Shown piece by piece: positions 1-7,844 of a DNA stretch of 23,950 nt (position 1 is its first letter; every line of letters starts with the position of its first letter). The notes below the pieces were generated by a model that saw nothing but the letters and a program-made list of their open reading frames with translations, was not told the DNA's origin and ran no database searches. The DNA is from CAZDVQ01 sp964508975 (lineage in GTDB: Bacteria > Bacteroidota > Bacteroidia > Chitinophagales > Saprospiraceae). Both the position numbers and the translations under genes were made by a program. The stretch is from the NCBI GenBank assembly GCA_964508975.1, contig CAZDVQ010000066.1, forward strand, positions 1 through 23,950. Reading direction: 5' to 3'.

Positions 1-195
1 GCCGAAAAATGCTGAAAAACAAACAAAATAATTAACGCTTAATGGCATTGACCTCACGCGGAGAACCAATTTGCCGACAAAATACTGTTCTGTGTCGAAA
101 AATACCATCTACTCCGCTGTCACATATTATCTTGCAGCCTTATTCCTGTTTCCCTAACCAGGTCAAGCTCAACTTGGCCATTGAAAAGAATCATC

Positions 196-3100
196 ATGAA
201 ACAACTTTCGTTACTCCTGCTAGGCTTGTTGTTCCTAGCGTTTAAAGGGCCTTCTCTCCAAGAAGAAGCCAGTGTGAACTGGATGCGCTACCCGGCCATA
301 TCACCCGATGGTAGCCAGGTGGCCTTTTGCTACAAAGGCAATATCTACACCGTACCCAGCAGCGGTGGTGCTGCCCGCCCACTCACCATTGGCACCGTAT
401 ACAACTATAAACCTGTTTGGAGCCCCGATGGTAAACAAATTGCCTTCGCTTCCGACCGACACGGCAACTTCGATGTCTTTACCATGCCCGCCGAGGGCGG
501 AACCGCCACTAGGCTCACTTACCACTCTGCCAACGATATACCTCAAGCCTTTAGCCCCGATGGGAAAATGGTGTATTTTATATCTGGCCGCTTGATGAAC
601 CCCGAAAATACTCAGTTCCCTTACGGTCGCTTTGTACAACTGTACCAAGTACCAACTACCGGCGAACGCCCCAGCCCCGCTTTACCCATGCCGCTCGAGG
701 AGCTGGCTGTGCACAAAGATGGCCAGCAATGGCTCTACATTGACCTCAAAGGTTACGAGGATACTTGGCGCAAACACCACATGTCTTCTGTTACCCGCGA
801 CATCTGGTTATACCGGGCTAAAGATGGTTCTCATACCAAATTGACCAGCTTTGAAGGCGAAGACCGCAACCCGGTTTGGGCTCCTGACGGTAAATCGTTC
901 TATTTCTTGAGCGAACAATCCGGCACCTTCAACATCTGGAAAATGGATCCTGCTAACCCTGCGGGAAAACAACAAGTTAGCCAGCTTAAACGACACCCCG
1001 TTCGCTTTTTGTCGGTAGCCAATAACGCCACCTTGTGCTATGGTTTCCATGGTGAAATCTATACACAGAAAGAAGGCGAAAAAGCCCAGAAACTTTCCGT
1101 TACCATGCCATTCGACCAACCCGAAATGGTCAATTTCGAGGTGATGACCAGCAATGCCAGTGAGATGGCGCTCTCGCCCGATGGCAAGGAAATCGCTTTT
1201 ATCGTGCGTGGCGAGGTATTTGTCACCGCGGTGGAAGGTGGTATGACCAAACGCATCACCAATACGCCAGAACAAGAACGCAACGTATCATTTAGCCCCG
1301 ACGGCAAGAAATTACTCTACGCCGCAGAACGTAAAGGCTCTTGGAACCTGTATGAATCAAGCCTCGCCAACCCTGCGGATAAACTGTTCTACGGGGCCAA
1401 CTTGATTTCGGAAAAAGCTTTGCTTGAAATCCCTGCCGAAACCTTCCAGCCTGCATACTCGCCCGATGGTAAAGAAGTGGCTTACCTCGAAGAACGCAAC
1501 ACCCTCAAGGTGCTCAACCTTGAAAGTGGTAAAACCCGTACCGTGTTGCCTGGTAACCATAATTACTCTTACTCCGATGGCGACCAACACTACCACTGGT
1601 CGCCAGATAGCAAATGGTTCCTCGTAAGCTTTATAGATAAGGCCCGCTGGGTAGATGAAATTGGCCTGGTGAAAGCCGATGGCAGTCAAGCGGTACAAAA
1701 CCTTAGTCTCAGCGGCTACAGCGAAGACCGCCCTAAATGGGCCATGGATGGCAAAGCTTGTTTGTACCTGAGTGACCGCGAAGGATTCCGCTCACACGGT
1801 AGCTGGGGCGCCCAAACCGATGCCTACTTGATGTTCTTTGACCAGCCAGCTTATAAACGCTTTACCCTCAGCAAAGAAGCCTTCGATTTGCTCAAAGAGC
1901 AAGAAAAGAAAGAGGATGACAAGAAAGATGATAAAAAAGACGGCGATAAGAAAGAAGGCGATAAGAAAGAAGGTGACAAAAAAGACGAATCAAAACCTGA
2001 AGACAAAAAAGAGCCTGTAAAAGACCTCGTCCTTGAGCTCAAAGCCATTCACGACCGTATTGTTCGCCTAACGCTTTCCGCAGCCTTCATCGGTGATTTC
2101 GTGCTCAGCCCTGACGGCGAAAAACTTTACTACACCGCTCGCCGTGATAATGGCACCGACCTATGGGAGCTTGAAATCCGTGAAAACAAAGTCAAAACCA
2201 TTACCAATTTTAAAGGCGGCGTTAGCCAAATGTTGATGGATAGCAAGGGCGAAACCCTTTATATCTTGAGCAATGGTGCTATCAGTCAAGTCAAAACATC
2301 GGACGGTAAAATGAAGCCAGTTAGTTTCAAAGCCGAAATGTACTTAGATAAAGCTGGCGAACGCGATTATTTCTTCGAGCATATGTGGCGCCAGGTGGAC
2401 AAGAAATTCTACCTCGTTGATTTACATGGTGCCGACTGGCAAGGCTTGAAAAAGGACTATGCCATGTTCTTGCCACATATCAACAACAGTCGTGACTTTG
2501 CCGAGATGATGTCGGAGTTACTCGGTGAGCTCAACGGCTCACATACAGGTTGCCGCTATTTCCACAGTAATCCAAAAGGCGATCAAACTGCCGCCCTTGG
2601 CTTTTTTGAAGACTATAACCATAAAGGCCCTGGTATCAAAATAGCGGAGGTGATGGATAAGTCGCCGCTGCAATATGCTAGCACGCCCATCACGGCAGGT
2701 ATGATTATCGAAAAAATTGATGGAGAAGTGATTGCCGAGAACCAGAATTATATCCCGATGCTAAACCACAAGGCCGATAAACAAGTCTTGCTAACGGTGT
2801 ACAATCCGGCCGATAAAACGCGCAAAGACATCAGCGTTGCGGCCATCAGCCTAGGTCAACAATCAGAACTGTTGTACGAGCGTTGGGTAAAATCACGTCG
2901 TGCGGAAACCGAGCGCCTGTCGAATGGTCGTTTGGGTTATGTACACGTGCGTGGCATGAACAGCGCGAGCTTCCGCGAGGTTTACTCAGAATTATTGGGT
3001 CGCTACAACGATAAGGAAGCAGTCATCGTGGATACCCGTTTTAACGGTGGCGGTTGGCTACACGATGACTTAGCCACCTTGCTCAGCGGTAAGCAATACG

Positions 3101-3471
3101 TGAAATTGATGCCCCGTGGGCAGCATATCGGCTCGGAGCCGCAATCCAAATGGCAAAAACCATCGGTAGTACTGGCTGGAGAGGGAAATTATTCTGACGC
3201 GCACTTTTTCCCAGTGGCTTACAAGGCATTGGGTATAGGGCCAATCGTGGGTATGCCAGTACCTGGTACGACTACTGCCGTGTGGTGGGAAACACAAATT
3301 GACCCTAGCTTGGTGTTTGGTATCCCTCAAATCGGCGTGGTCGACATGAAGGGTAACTACCTTGAAAATCAGCAGTTAATGCCTGATTACCAAGTTAAAA
3401 ATATGCCAGCAGATTTCATGAAAGGCCGAGATGCCCAGCTTGAAAAAGCGGTGGAATTATTGCTGAAATAA
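196..3471 (+). CDS. Tricorn-like S41 family periplasmic protease
   Basis: This 1091-residue protein is a homologue of the tricorn protease, which degrades peptides inside a beta-propeller-gated chamber. The ATG at 196 is preferred over an in-frame TTG at 181 because it starts directly on a signal peptide (MKQLSLLLLGLLFLAF), which implies export to the periplasm. About ten PD40/WD40-like SPDG motifs run through residues 30-670 and form the propellers. A Lys/Asp/Glu-rich linker lies at 568-605. A PDZ domain lies at about 800-890, and the S41 core follows with DTRFNGGGW near 944. The tricorn tetrad is present: Ser782-His783 (NGSHTG), Ser1000 followed by Asp1001 (NYSDAH) and Glu1057 (LENQ). The spacings of 218 and 57 residues nearly equal those of archaeal tricorn (Ser745/His746, Ser965, Glu1023). 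The gene stands alone, with its own terminator. The substrate is unknown. Family assignment is firm. Confidence 0.93.
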   Translation: MKQLSLLLLGLLFLAFKGPSLQEEASVNWMRYPAISPDGSQVAFCYKGNIYTVPSSGGAARPLTIGTVYNYKPVWSPDGKQIAFASDRHGNFDVFTMPAEGGTATRLTYHSANDIPQAFSPDGKMVYFISGRLMNPENTQFPYGRFVQLYQVPTTGERPSPALPMPLEELAVHKDGQQWLYIDLKGYEDTWRKHHMSSVTRDIWLYRAKDGSHTKLTSFEGEDRNPVWAPDGKSFYFLSEQSGTFNIWKMDPANPAGKQQVSQLKRHPVRFLSVANNATLCYGFHGEIYTQKEGEKAQKLSVTMPFDQPEMVNFEVMTSNASEMALSPDGKEIAFIVRGEVFVTAVEGGMTKRITNTPEQERNVSFSPDGKKLLYAAERKGSWNLYESSLANPADKLFYGANLISEKALLEIPAETFQPAYSPDGKEVAYLEERNTLKVLNLESGKTRTVLPGNHNYSYSDGDQHYHWSPDSKWFLVSFIDKARWVDEIGLVKADGSQAVQNLSLSGYSEDRPKWAMDGKACLYLSDREGFRSHGSWGAQTDAYLMFFDQPAYKRFTLSKEAFDLLKEQEKKEDDKKDDKKDGDKKEGDKKEGDKKDESKPEDKKEPVKDLVLELKAIHDRIVRLTLSAAFIGDFVLSPDGEKLYYTARRDNGTDLWELEIRENKVKTITNFKGGVSQMLMDSKGETLYILSNGAISQVKTSDGKMKPVSFKAEMYLDKAGERDYFFEHMWRQVDKKFYLVDLHGADWQGLKKDYAMFLPHINNSRDFAEMMSELLGELNGSHTGCRYFHSNPKGDQTAALGFFEDYNHKGPGIKIAEVMDKSPLQYASTPITAGMIIEKIDGEVIAENQNYIPMLNHKADKQVLLTVYNPADKTRKDISVAAISLGQQSELLYERWVKSRRAETERLSNGRLGYVHVRGMNSASFREVYSELLGRYNDKEAVIVDTRFNGGGWLHDDLATLLSGKQYVKLMPRGQHIGSEPQSKWQKPSVVLAGEGNYSDAHFFPVAYKALGIGPIVGMPVPGTTTAVWWETQIDPSLVFGIPQIGVVDMKGNYLENQQLMPDYQVKNMPADFMKGRDAQLEKAVELLLK
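1942..1986 (+). repeat. 15-bp tandem repeat (x3) in the tricorn linker
   Basis: Two identical 15-bp units (GGCGATAAGAAAGAA) are followed by a third diverged unit. They encode GDKKE, GDKKE and GDKKD inside a longer lysine/aspartate/glutamate-rich stretch of the protease. The unit is a multiple of three, so copy-number change would lengthen or shorten the charged linker without a frameshift. Confidence 0.85.
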
Positions 3472-3491
3472 GCCCACTTTTGAATTGTATT

Positions 3492-3530
3492 GCCGTGCCT
3501 GAAACTTAGTTGTTTTGGGCACGGCTTTTT
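3492..3530 (+). terminator. Intrinsic terminator after the tricorn-like protease
   Basis: An 8-bp perfect stem (GCCGTGCC at 3492-3499 with GGCACGGC at 3518-3525) encloses an 18-nt loop and is followed directly by five T residues. It lies 20 bp after the protease stop codon and reads in the sense direction. Confidence 0.8.
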
Positions 3531-3541
3531 ATTTGGGGGGC

Positions 3542-3733
3542 TGCGTGAGCGATGTGGAGCGGTGGTGGCGATAGCCGCCAGACCAAGCCGCCTGGTGACG
3601 CGTTTTCAAGACTACGCTCTCCCGTAATACAGGCGGCGCAGGGCCGAGCAACAGCGAGCCGCGCAACGTAGCGACCCGAGGAGCAGTAGAGCCGCCCAGC
3701 CTGGGCGGCTCCGCAAACGAGGGGCACGCCCAA
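3542..3733. repeat. GC-rich intergenic repeat, copy A
   Basis: This non-coding block begins TGCGTGAGC and ends GGGGCACGCCCAAA. Copy C (9842-9958) shares both ends, and copy B (7592-7723) is a related element in the opposite orientation. It contains a perfect 10-bp hairpin (3689-3698 with 3702-3711, 3-nt loop). Open frames crossing it differ in every frame and resemble no protein, so I treat it as a palindromic intergenic repeat. It fills most of the 351-bp gap between the protease and the toxin gene. The remaining sequence, 3734-3822, holds nothing I recognise. Confidence 0.7.
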
Positions 3734-3822
3734 ATAAATCAAAGTAGTTGAATGGCAACTTGAACCTAATTTGAGGCGGAAAACATTTCTTTTTCAGCCA
3801 TTTTGACCTGAACAGCCTTGCG

Positions 3823-4194
3823 CTAAATATCGTACCTGATAAATTGTAATTCAGGAATGCGTTCAAACCCTTTATCGGCGGAAATAAAAGGTAGATTCAT
3901 ATGTATAGAAGTCGCAGCTATTATTGCATCGGGAAGTTTTAGCTTATGCTGTTGCTTAATATTAACCGTGGTAGCCTTAATAGCCTGATTCAGCTCTATA
4001 ATTATACAACTATTCAATAAATCCTCTATGATAGTACGCTCCTGATCCCTAATGCCAAAGTATCCAAGTAGTTCAAGTTCGGTAATAAAAGAAACATAAA
4101 CGTCCCTACCATTGAGTAAATCGGCAATGGTAGTGTCTCCGTTCAGTAGGTATAAAGCAATGTTGGTGTCAATTAAAATACTATTCCCACTCAT
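3823..4194 (-). CDS. vapC: VapC-type PIN-domain toxin (putative endoribonuclease)
   Basis: This 123-residue protein has the full PIN-domain acidic set: Asp9 in ILIDTN, Glu41 in TELELLGY (the TxxEL position), Asp89 in LPDAIIAAT and Asp107 in ISADKGF. PIN toxins of the VapC type are Mg2+-dependent ribonucleases, typically cutting tRNA or rRNA, and are held inactive by a cognate antitoxin. Length is normal for the family. The ATG at 4194 is chosen over a GTG one codon upstream. The start lies inside the 3' end of the upstream antitoxin gene (14-nt overlap), which indicates translational coupling. No damage is visible, so it is probably active. The RNA target cannot be read from the sequence. Confidence 0.88.
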   Translation of the reverse strand: MSGNSILIDTNIALYLLNGDTTIADLLNGRDVYVSFITELELLGYFGIRDQERTIIEDLLNSCIIIELNQAIKATTVNIKQQHKLKLPDAIIAATSIHMNLPFISADKGFERIPELQFIRYDI

Positions 4195-4345
4195 CACGCA
4201 TTTTCAATTGTAATGTTAATGGGCTTTGTTTTAATTTGAGGGCGCCACAGAGTTTGTGTGCATCAAACCTATTAGGCTTAGGAAGATTTTCCAAAAGCTT
4301 AGCCAAGATAACTTTATCGCTGGAAGGTTTGAGAATAACAGTCAT
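4181..4345 (-). CDS. Small antitoxin partner of the PIN toxin
   Basis: This short gene encodes 54 residues (MTVILKPSSDKVILAKLL... ending in MRDEWE) and overlaps the start of the PIN toxin gene by 14 nt, the classic antitoxin-first order. The middle and C-terminal part (RFDAHKLCGALKLKQ, then LQLKMRDEWE) resembles, from memory, the toxin-binding tail of short PIN-associated antitoxins in Bacteroidota and Cyanobacteria. No separate DNA-binding domain (AbrB, RHH, Phd or HTH) is recognisable, although the first 20 residues could form a small strand-helix unit. Autoregulation is therefore uncertain. Assignment rests on position, overlap and size. I did not assign vapB because the family is not proven. 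Confidence 0.72.
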   Translation of the reverse strand: MTVILKPSSDKVILAKLLENLPKPNRFDAHKLCGALKLKQSPLTLQLKMRDEWE

Positions 4346-4661
4346 GATAATGTTTATATAGTGTAACAGATTTGGCTCATTCCGAGTTCCTGAATTATAT
4401 TGATGTCAATCTTTCATGTAATTTATTCGGCTGTAGAATGCAATTATAGATATTTTTTTTGGGATCGCCAAATTTATTGTATTTCTAGCGCAAAATAAGC
4501 AAATGAGATAGTAGATTTGGTGTAACCTAGGGTTATTAAAGTAGCAAGTTCATGCTAATTTAAACTTAAACTTATAAAACAGCAGCCGTTAAGAAAATCG
4601 TAACTATTTTTGGCACAGTCTTACAATCCCCAAGGTAAGATTACCCCTAAAATATCCAAAT
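4346..4661. other. AT-rich divergent intergenic region
   Basis: This 316-bp region lies between the divergently transcribed antitoxin and TPR-like genes and must carry both promoters. It has no open frame of credible length and no strong inverted repeat. For the leftward toxin-antitoxin pair, the reverse complement of 4469-4476 reads TAAATTTG, matching the Bacteroidota -7 consensus TAnnTTTG, but it is about 125 bp from the start codon and its upstream box is poorly spaced. Confidence 0.4.
4605..4612 (+). promoter_or_regulatory. Possible Bacteroidota -7 promoter box
   Basis: TATTTTTG matches the primary sigma -7 consensus TAnnTTTG of Bacteroidota and lies about 50 bp before the ATG of the TPR-like gene. 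I do not see a good TTTG-type -33 element at the expected distance, so this is only a candidate. Confidence 0.3.
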
Positions 4662-7550
4662 ATGAAACTCAGACCTCTACTACTGCTCGGCCTTTTGGCT
4701 TATTTTTCAAACGCTCAAGCCCAACAAAGGGTCATGTTTGAAGACGGGCAAAATGAACTGCTCGTGTACAACTACGCCAATGTACAAGGCATCTCCCAAA
4801 ACACGGTAAGGGCTATGTTGCGCGACATCAGTCCTGCGGCCTACCAAAACGCAGGTTTTGATTTGCGGTACTACCGTTATGCCCGTTTTACCGAACGTGC
4901 CCAGTTTCAATACGAAGCTAAAATCGAATTTACCAACCTGAAAGCTGAAAATGCCCCTAGGTTTAAGCAGTTTAGCATGGATGCTGCCATGTTGCCCGAG
5001 CAGATGAACTTCAAGGCTCAGCTCTTGCGCAACGGTACGATAATCTACGAGAAAGAATACAACCAGGTACCTATCCGCGCAGGGCGGACCGATGCCGTGA
5101 CCTTTGTACACCAGGATTCGACCCTTGGCGCTGGTTTTAGCATTGTGCTGAGCAATATTTATTTTGTATACGGCAACACCAGCCGGAACGCCATCACACA
5201 ACGCCTCGATTATGTAAACCTATACGAGCGGGCCAATATGGATATTGATGCCATGGGCGCAAACTTGACGGCGATGAATACCACCAACCCTGATCCTGAT
5301 TTGGTGGCCCCAATGGTACAAACCATTTCGGGCATGGAGCAGCAGTTTGGTATGATTATGAGTGCTGAATTCTGGACTGCGCTTGAGTTGAAACAAGTCA
5401 ATACTCCTGATCCACTCGGTATCCGCCAGCGTAGCAATGCCTTCGGTAACTTGCTGAATGCCCGCAAAATGGAAGTTAGCAATCTCATGGCCAATATCCA
5501 TGTGGGCTACTACGAGAAGGCCAGGGTGTTGTTTGATCAACAGAAAAAACAACAGGCCTTCACCGAGCTGCAAAAATCCCTGCGGGCTAAACCTGATTAT
5601 GCCCCATCAAATTACCTCACGGCAGTCATCGATTTTGAAAACGGCAAGGTAAACGAAGCCGCCGAAAGGGTTAAACTAACCGTAAACCAGTATAATCCAG
5701 CTACCGAGTTGGCTAAAAATTGCTACCTTTTGGTAGATGCCATCAACGATGTAAATGCCAGTGAGGCCGATGCACTTTTCGCACAGAAAAAATACGATGA
5801 AGCGATTGCAGGTTACGAGGCGGTCATGGCCTACGGCAAGAGCGTTAGGGCTTATAACCTCAACGAGGCGGCTTACCTCGCCGATATTGCAAAAGTACGC
5901 AGCGCCGACCTCGCTAGCCGGGCCAATGCTGCCAAAGACGATTACAACCAGAAGAACTATAGCCAAGCCCTCCTTAGGATTGATGATGCCATTGCTTACG
6001 CCAATCGCTTCAAAGTAAACAGCGAGTTTGATTTGCCTAAGTTCCGCCGCACCATTTTATCTGATGACTTTTCTGCACGGTTGAGCAACACTGAAACCAG
6101 TATCGCTACCCAGAAATGGAACGATGCTCAAAGTCAACTCAATGATGCACAGGTTTTTAGAAATAAGCACAGCGCTGATTTGCCCGATGAAGCCCGCTTG
6201 CGTCAAGTTAAAGCTGATCTCTATTCTGGCTGGTACGCGGAGCATGTTTCGCAGGCCCGTAAGGCCTTGTCAATGGCCCGCTTGTCGTATGGCAGCCAGC
6301 AGGTAGAGCCCGCGCTTCAAACCATTGAGCAAGCTAACGCTAGGGTAGCTGAAGCCTACATGATTTTACGCGACCACCCAGATTTTATTCGCGATAAAAT
6401 GGAAATAGCAACCGTCGAAACCGAGCTTGATCTAGAACGCTATAAGTGTTTGTACAACTTGGCAGAACGCGATTTGCAGGCTAAAAATTTGGAACAAGCT
6501 TTAGTGTATGCTCAACAAGCAGAACAATTGGTAGCCGCTAAAAAACTCAACGTGTCGTTTGTCGGCAACCCAGTTGAATTGATGAAGCGTGTTCAGTCGG
6601 CCCGTTACGCCAAGATGATTCAAGATGGCGATGCTCTTAGCAAAGCTGGAAAAAACAATGATGCCCTCAAGTTGTATGAGCAAGCCAAGGGCCTACAGCG
6701 CAATTTTAACCTTACCAGCACGGCCGGTAAAGACCTTGACAGCAAGATAACGGGTACTGCTCGCGAAGAAGTAGTGACTCGGGTCAACGCCCTATTGAGT
6801 AGCTCTAATACCAATGCAGTGTTGCGTTCTGGCTTTGCCCAAATTCAAGCTTACGCCAATGAATACCAAGTAGCTGGTAGTCCTGAAGTGTCGGCTGCGC
6901 TTCAACGAATAGCTCAACAAGTATGTACCAACGCAAGCGCTTTGTACCAAGCACACATGACTCAGGCCGACTCGTACATTGCAGGCAAAAAATTTATCAT
7001 GGCCCGCCAACAACTTCAAGCCGCCGCTGATACCCTGCGCAATTACCCTACTTGTGGAATATCTACCGAACGGTACAACGCTGTTGTAGGCATGGTGCAG
7101 GCTTGCGCTGCTTATGAGGAAGTTATGGCTGAAGCTCAAAAAGCTGAACAAAGCCGTTTTTGGGCTAAGGCTATTGAAACTTATGCCAGCGCTAAAAAAA
7201 TGTACGATAACTCGGATCTGTTGAAAGCCAATGTTCCATTATCGCCCACCAACGATTTGGCAGCATACCTTAAAGCTTCCAATATCGGTGACTTCCAGCT
7301 TGAAGGCGCCCATTACTACGAGGCTTTACAGCAACAAGCTATAGCACTGGATTTGATGCACTCGGCCCTCCGCAAAAATGTAAACGTAAAAGCTACTTAC
7401 CTTTTGCAAAACAAGTTGGCTGCATTTTATGCCAAACAAGATTACAACAAGGTTATCAAATGGAAAGTAGCGGTGTTGAAATATATGCCAGCTGATTTAA
7501 CCAAAAGTATGGCTAGCTTTAAAAAGGCTTACAAAAAGGCTTATCGTTAA
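4662..7550 (+). CDS. Exported TPR-like helical repeat protein of unknown function
   Basis: This 962-residue protein starts with a signal peptide (MKLRPLLLLGLLAYFSNAQA) and lacks further membrane segments, so it is probably periplasmic or surface-exposed. Residues 21-200 look beta-rich and unrelated to TPRs. From about residue 280 to the end the protein is almost entirely helical with TPR-like units, for example near 287 (LFDQQKKQQAFTELQ), 371 (LFAQKKYDEAIAGYE), 428 (YNQKNYSQALLRID), 603 (DLQAKNLEQALVYAQQ), 657 (SKAGKNNDALKLYEQA) and 769 (YIAGKKFIMARQQLQ). Such scaffolds usually mediate protein-protein contacts. No enzyme motif, no lipobox and no T9SS C-terminal domain was seen. It is monocistronic and convergent with the adhesin cassette. 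I do not recognise a named family and infer no specific role. Confidence 0.85.
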   Translation: MKLRPLLLLGLLAYFSNAQAQQRVMFEDGQNELLVYNYANVQGISQNTVRAMLRDISPAAYQNAGFDLRYYRYARFTERAQFQYEAKIEFTNLKAENAPRFKQFSMDAAMLPEQMNFKAQLLRNGTIIYEKEYNQVPIRAGRTDAVTFVHQDSTLGAGFSIVLSNIYFVYGNTSRNAITQRLDYVNLYERANMDIDAMGANLTAMNTTNPDPDLVAPMVQTISGMEQQFGMIMSAEFWTALELKQVNTPDPLGIRQRSNAFGNLLNARKMEVSNLMANIHVGYYEKARVLFDQQKKQQAFTELQKSLRAKPDYAPSNYLTAVIDFENGKVNEAAERVKLTVNQYNPATELAKNCYLLVDAINDVNASEADALFAQKKYDEAIAGYEAVMAYGKSVRAYNLNEAAYLADIAKVRSADLASRANAAKDDYNQKNYSQALLRIDDAIAYANRFKVNSEFDLPKFRRTILSDDFSARLSNTETSIATQKWNDAQSQLNDAQVFRNKHSADLPDEARLRQVKADLYSGWYAEHVSQARKALSMARLSYGSQQVEPALQTIEQANARVAEAYMILRDHPDFIRDKMEIATVETELDLERYKCLYNLAERDLQAKNLEQALVYAQQAEQLVAAKKLNVSFVGNPVELMKRVQSARYAKMIQDGDALSKAGKNNDALKLYEQAKGLQRNFNLTSTAGKDLDSKITGTAREEVVTRVNALLSSSNTNAVLRSGFAQIQAYANEYQVAGSPEVSAALQRIAQQVCTNASALYQAHMTQADSYIAGKKFIMARQQLQAAADTLRNYPTCGISTERYNAVVGMVQACAAYEEVMAEAQKAEQSRFWAKAIETYASAKKMYDNSDLLKANVPLSPTNDLAAYLKASNIGDFQLEGAHYYEALQQQAIALDLMHSALRKNVNVKATYLLQNKLAAFYAKQDYNKVIKWKVAVLKYMPADLTKSMASFKKAYKKAYR

Positions 7551-7591
7551 TCAACGTGGCCTACGGTTTAGCCTATTTATGGTGTTGTTTC

Positions 7592-7723
7592 TTTGGGCGT
7601 TGCGCCGCTAGCGCGTCGCCGCTGTCCTGCGGGGTTCGCTATTCGCTCCGTGCTGCGCACCAGCCGCTGCCGCGGCTGCCCTACGGCCAGCTAACGCAGG
7701 CTATTTGCGCTGGCTAGCCCAAA
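7592..7723. repeat. GC-rich intergenic repeat, copy B
   Basis: This block begins TTTGGGCG and ends GCCCAAA, so its ends form a 7-bp inverted repeat (TTTGGGC/GCCCAAA). It contains a perfect 7-bp hairpin (CAGCCGC 7661-7667 with GCGGCTG 7672-7678). Positions 7631-7660 (GGGGTTCGCTATTCGCTCCG, then TGCTGCGCAC) match the reverse complement of copy C with only two mismatches. It sits in the 3' region between two convergent genes and no protein is encoded. CATCGCTCACG at 7780-7790 may be a remnant of the far end, as it matches the first bases of copy A in reverse complement. Confidence 0.7.
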
Positions 7724-7800
7724 AGTATGCTTTAGTATAGTTTTAATCTTTGAAAATCAAAGGTTTACAAAGGTAGTCCATCGCTCACGTTAATTGAGCT

Positions 7801-7842
7801 AAAAAAAGAAGGGCCTTGGAATTTCCAAGGCCCTTCTTTTTT
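7801..7842. terminator. Bidirectional intrinsic terminator
   Basis: A 13-bp perfect stem (7808-7820 with 7824-7836, 3-nt loop) is flanked by seven A residues on the left and six T residues on the right, so it ends in a T-run on either strand. It lies between the convergent TPR-like gene (stop at 7550) and the PorP/SprF gene (stop at 7845), only 2 bp from the latter, and should terminate both transcripts. Confidence 0.93.
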
Positions 7843-7844
7843 AT

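Noticed and set aside
42..245. 67-codon open frame before the tricorn-like gene
   Set aside because: It overlaps the signal peptide of a clear gene in another frame and its translation resembles no protein. The first 195 bases hold no other gene or convincing promoter that I can see.
3506..3866. Two reverse-strand open frames of 78 and 84 codons crossing intergenic repeat A
   Set aside because: They arise from the stop-poor GC-rich repeat, have no family resemblance or start context, and one runs into the 3' end of the PIN toxin gene.
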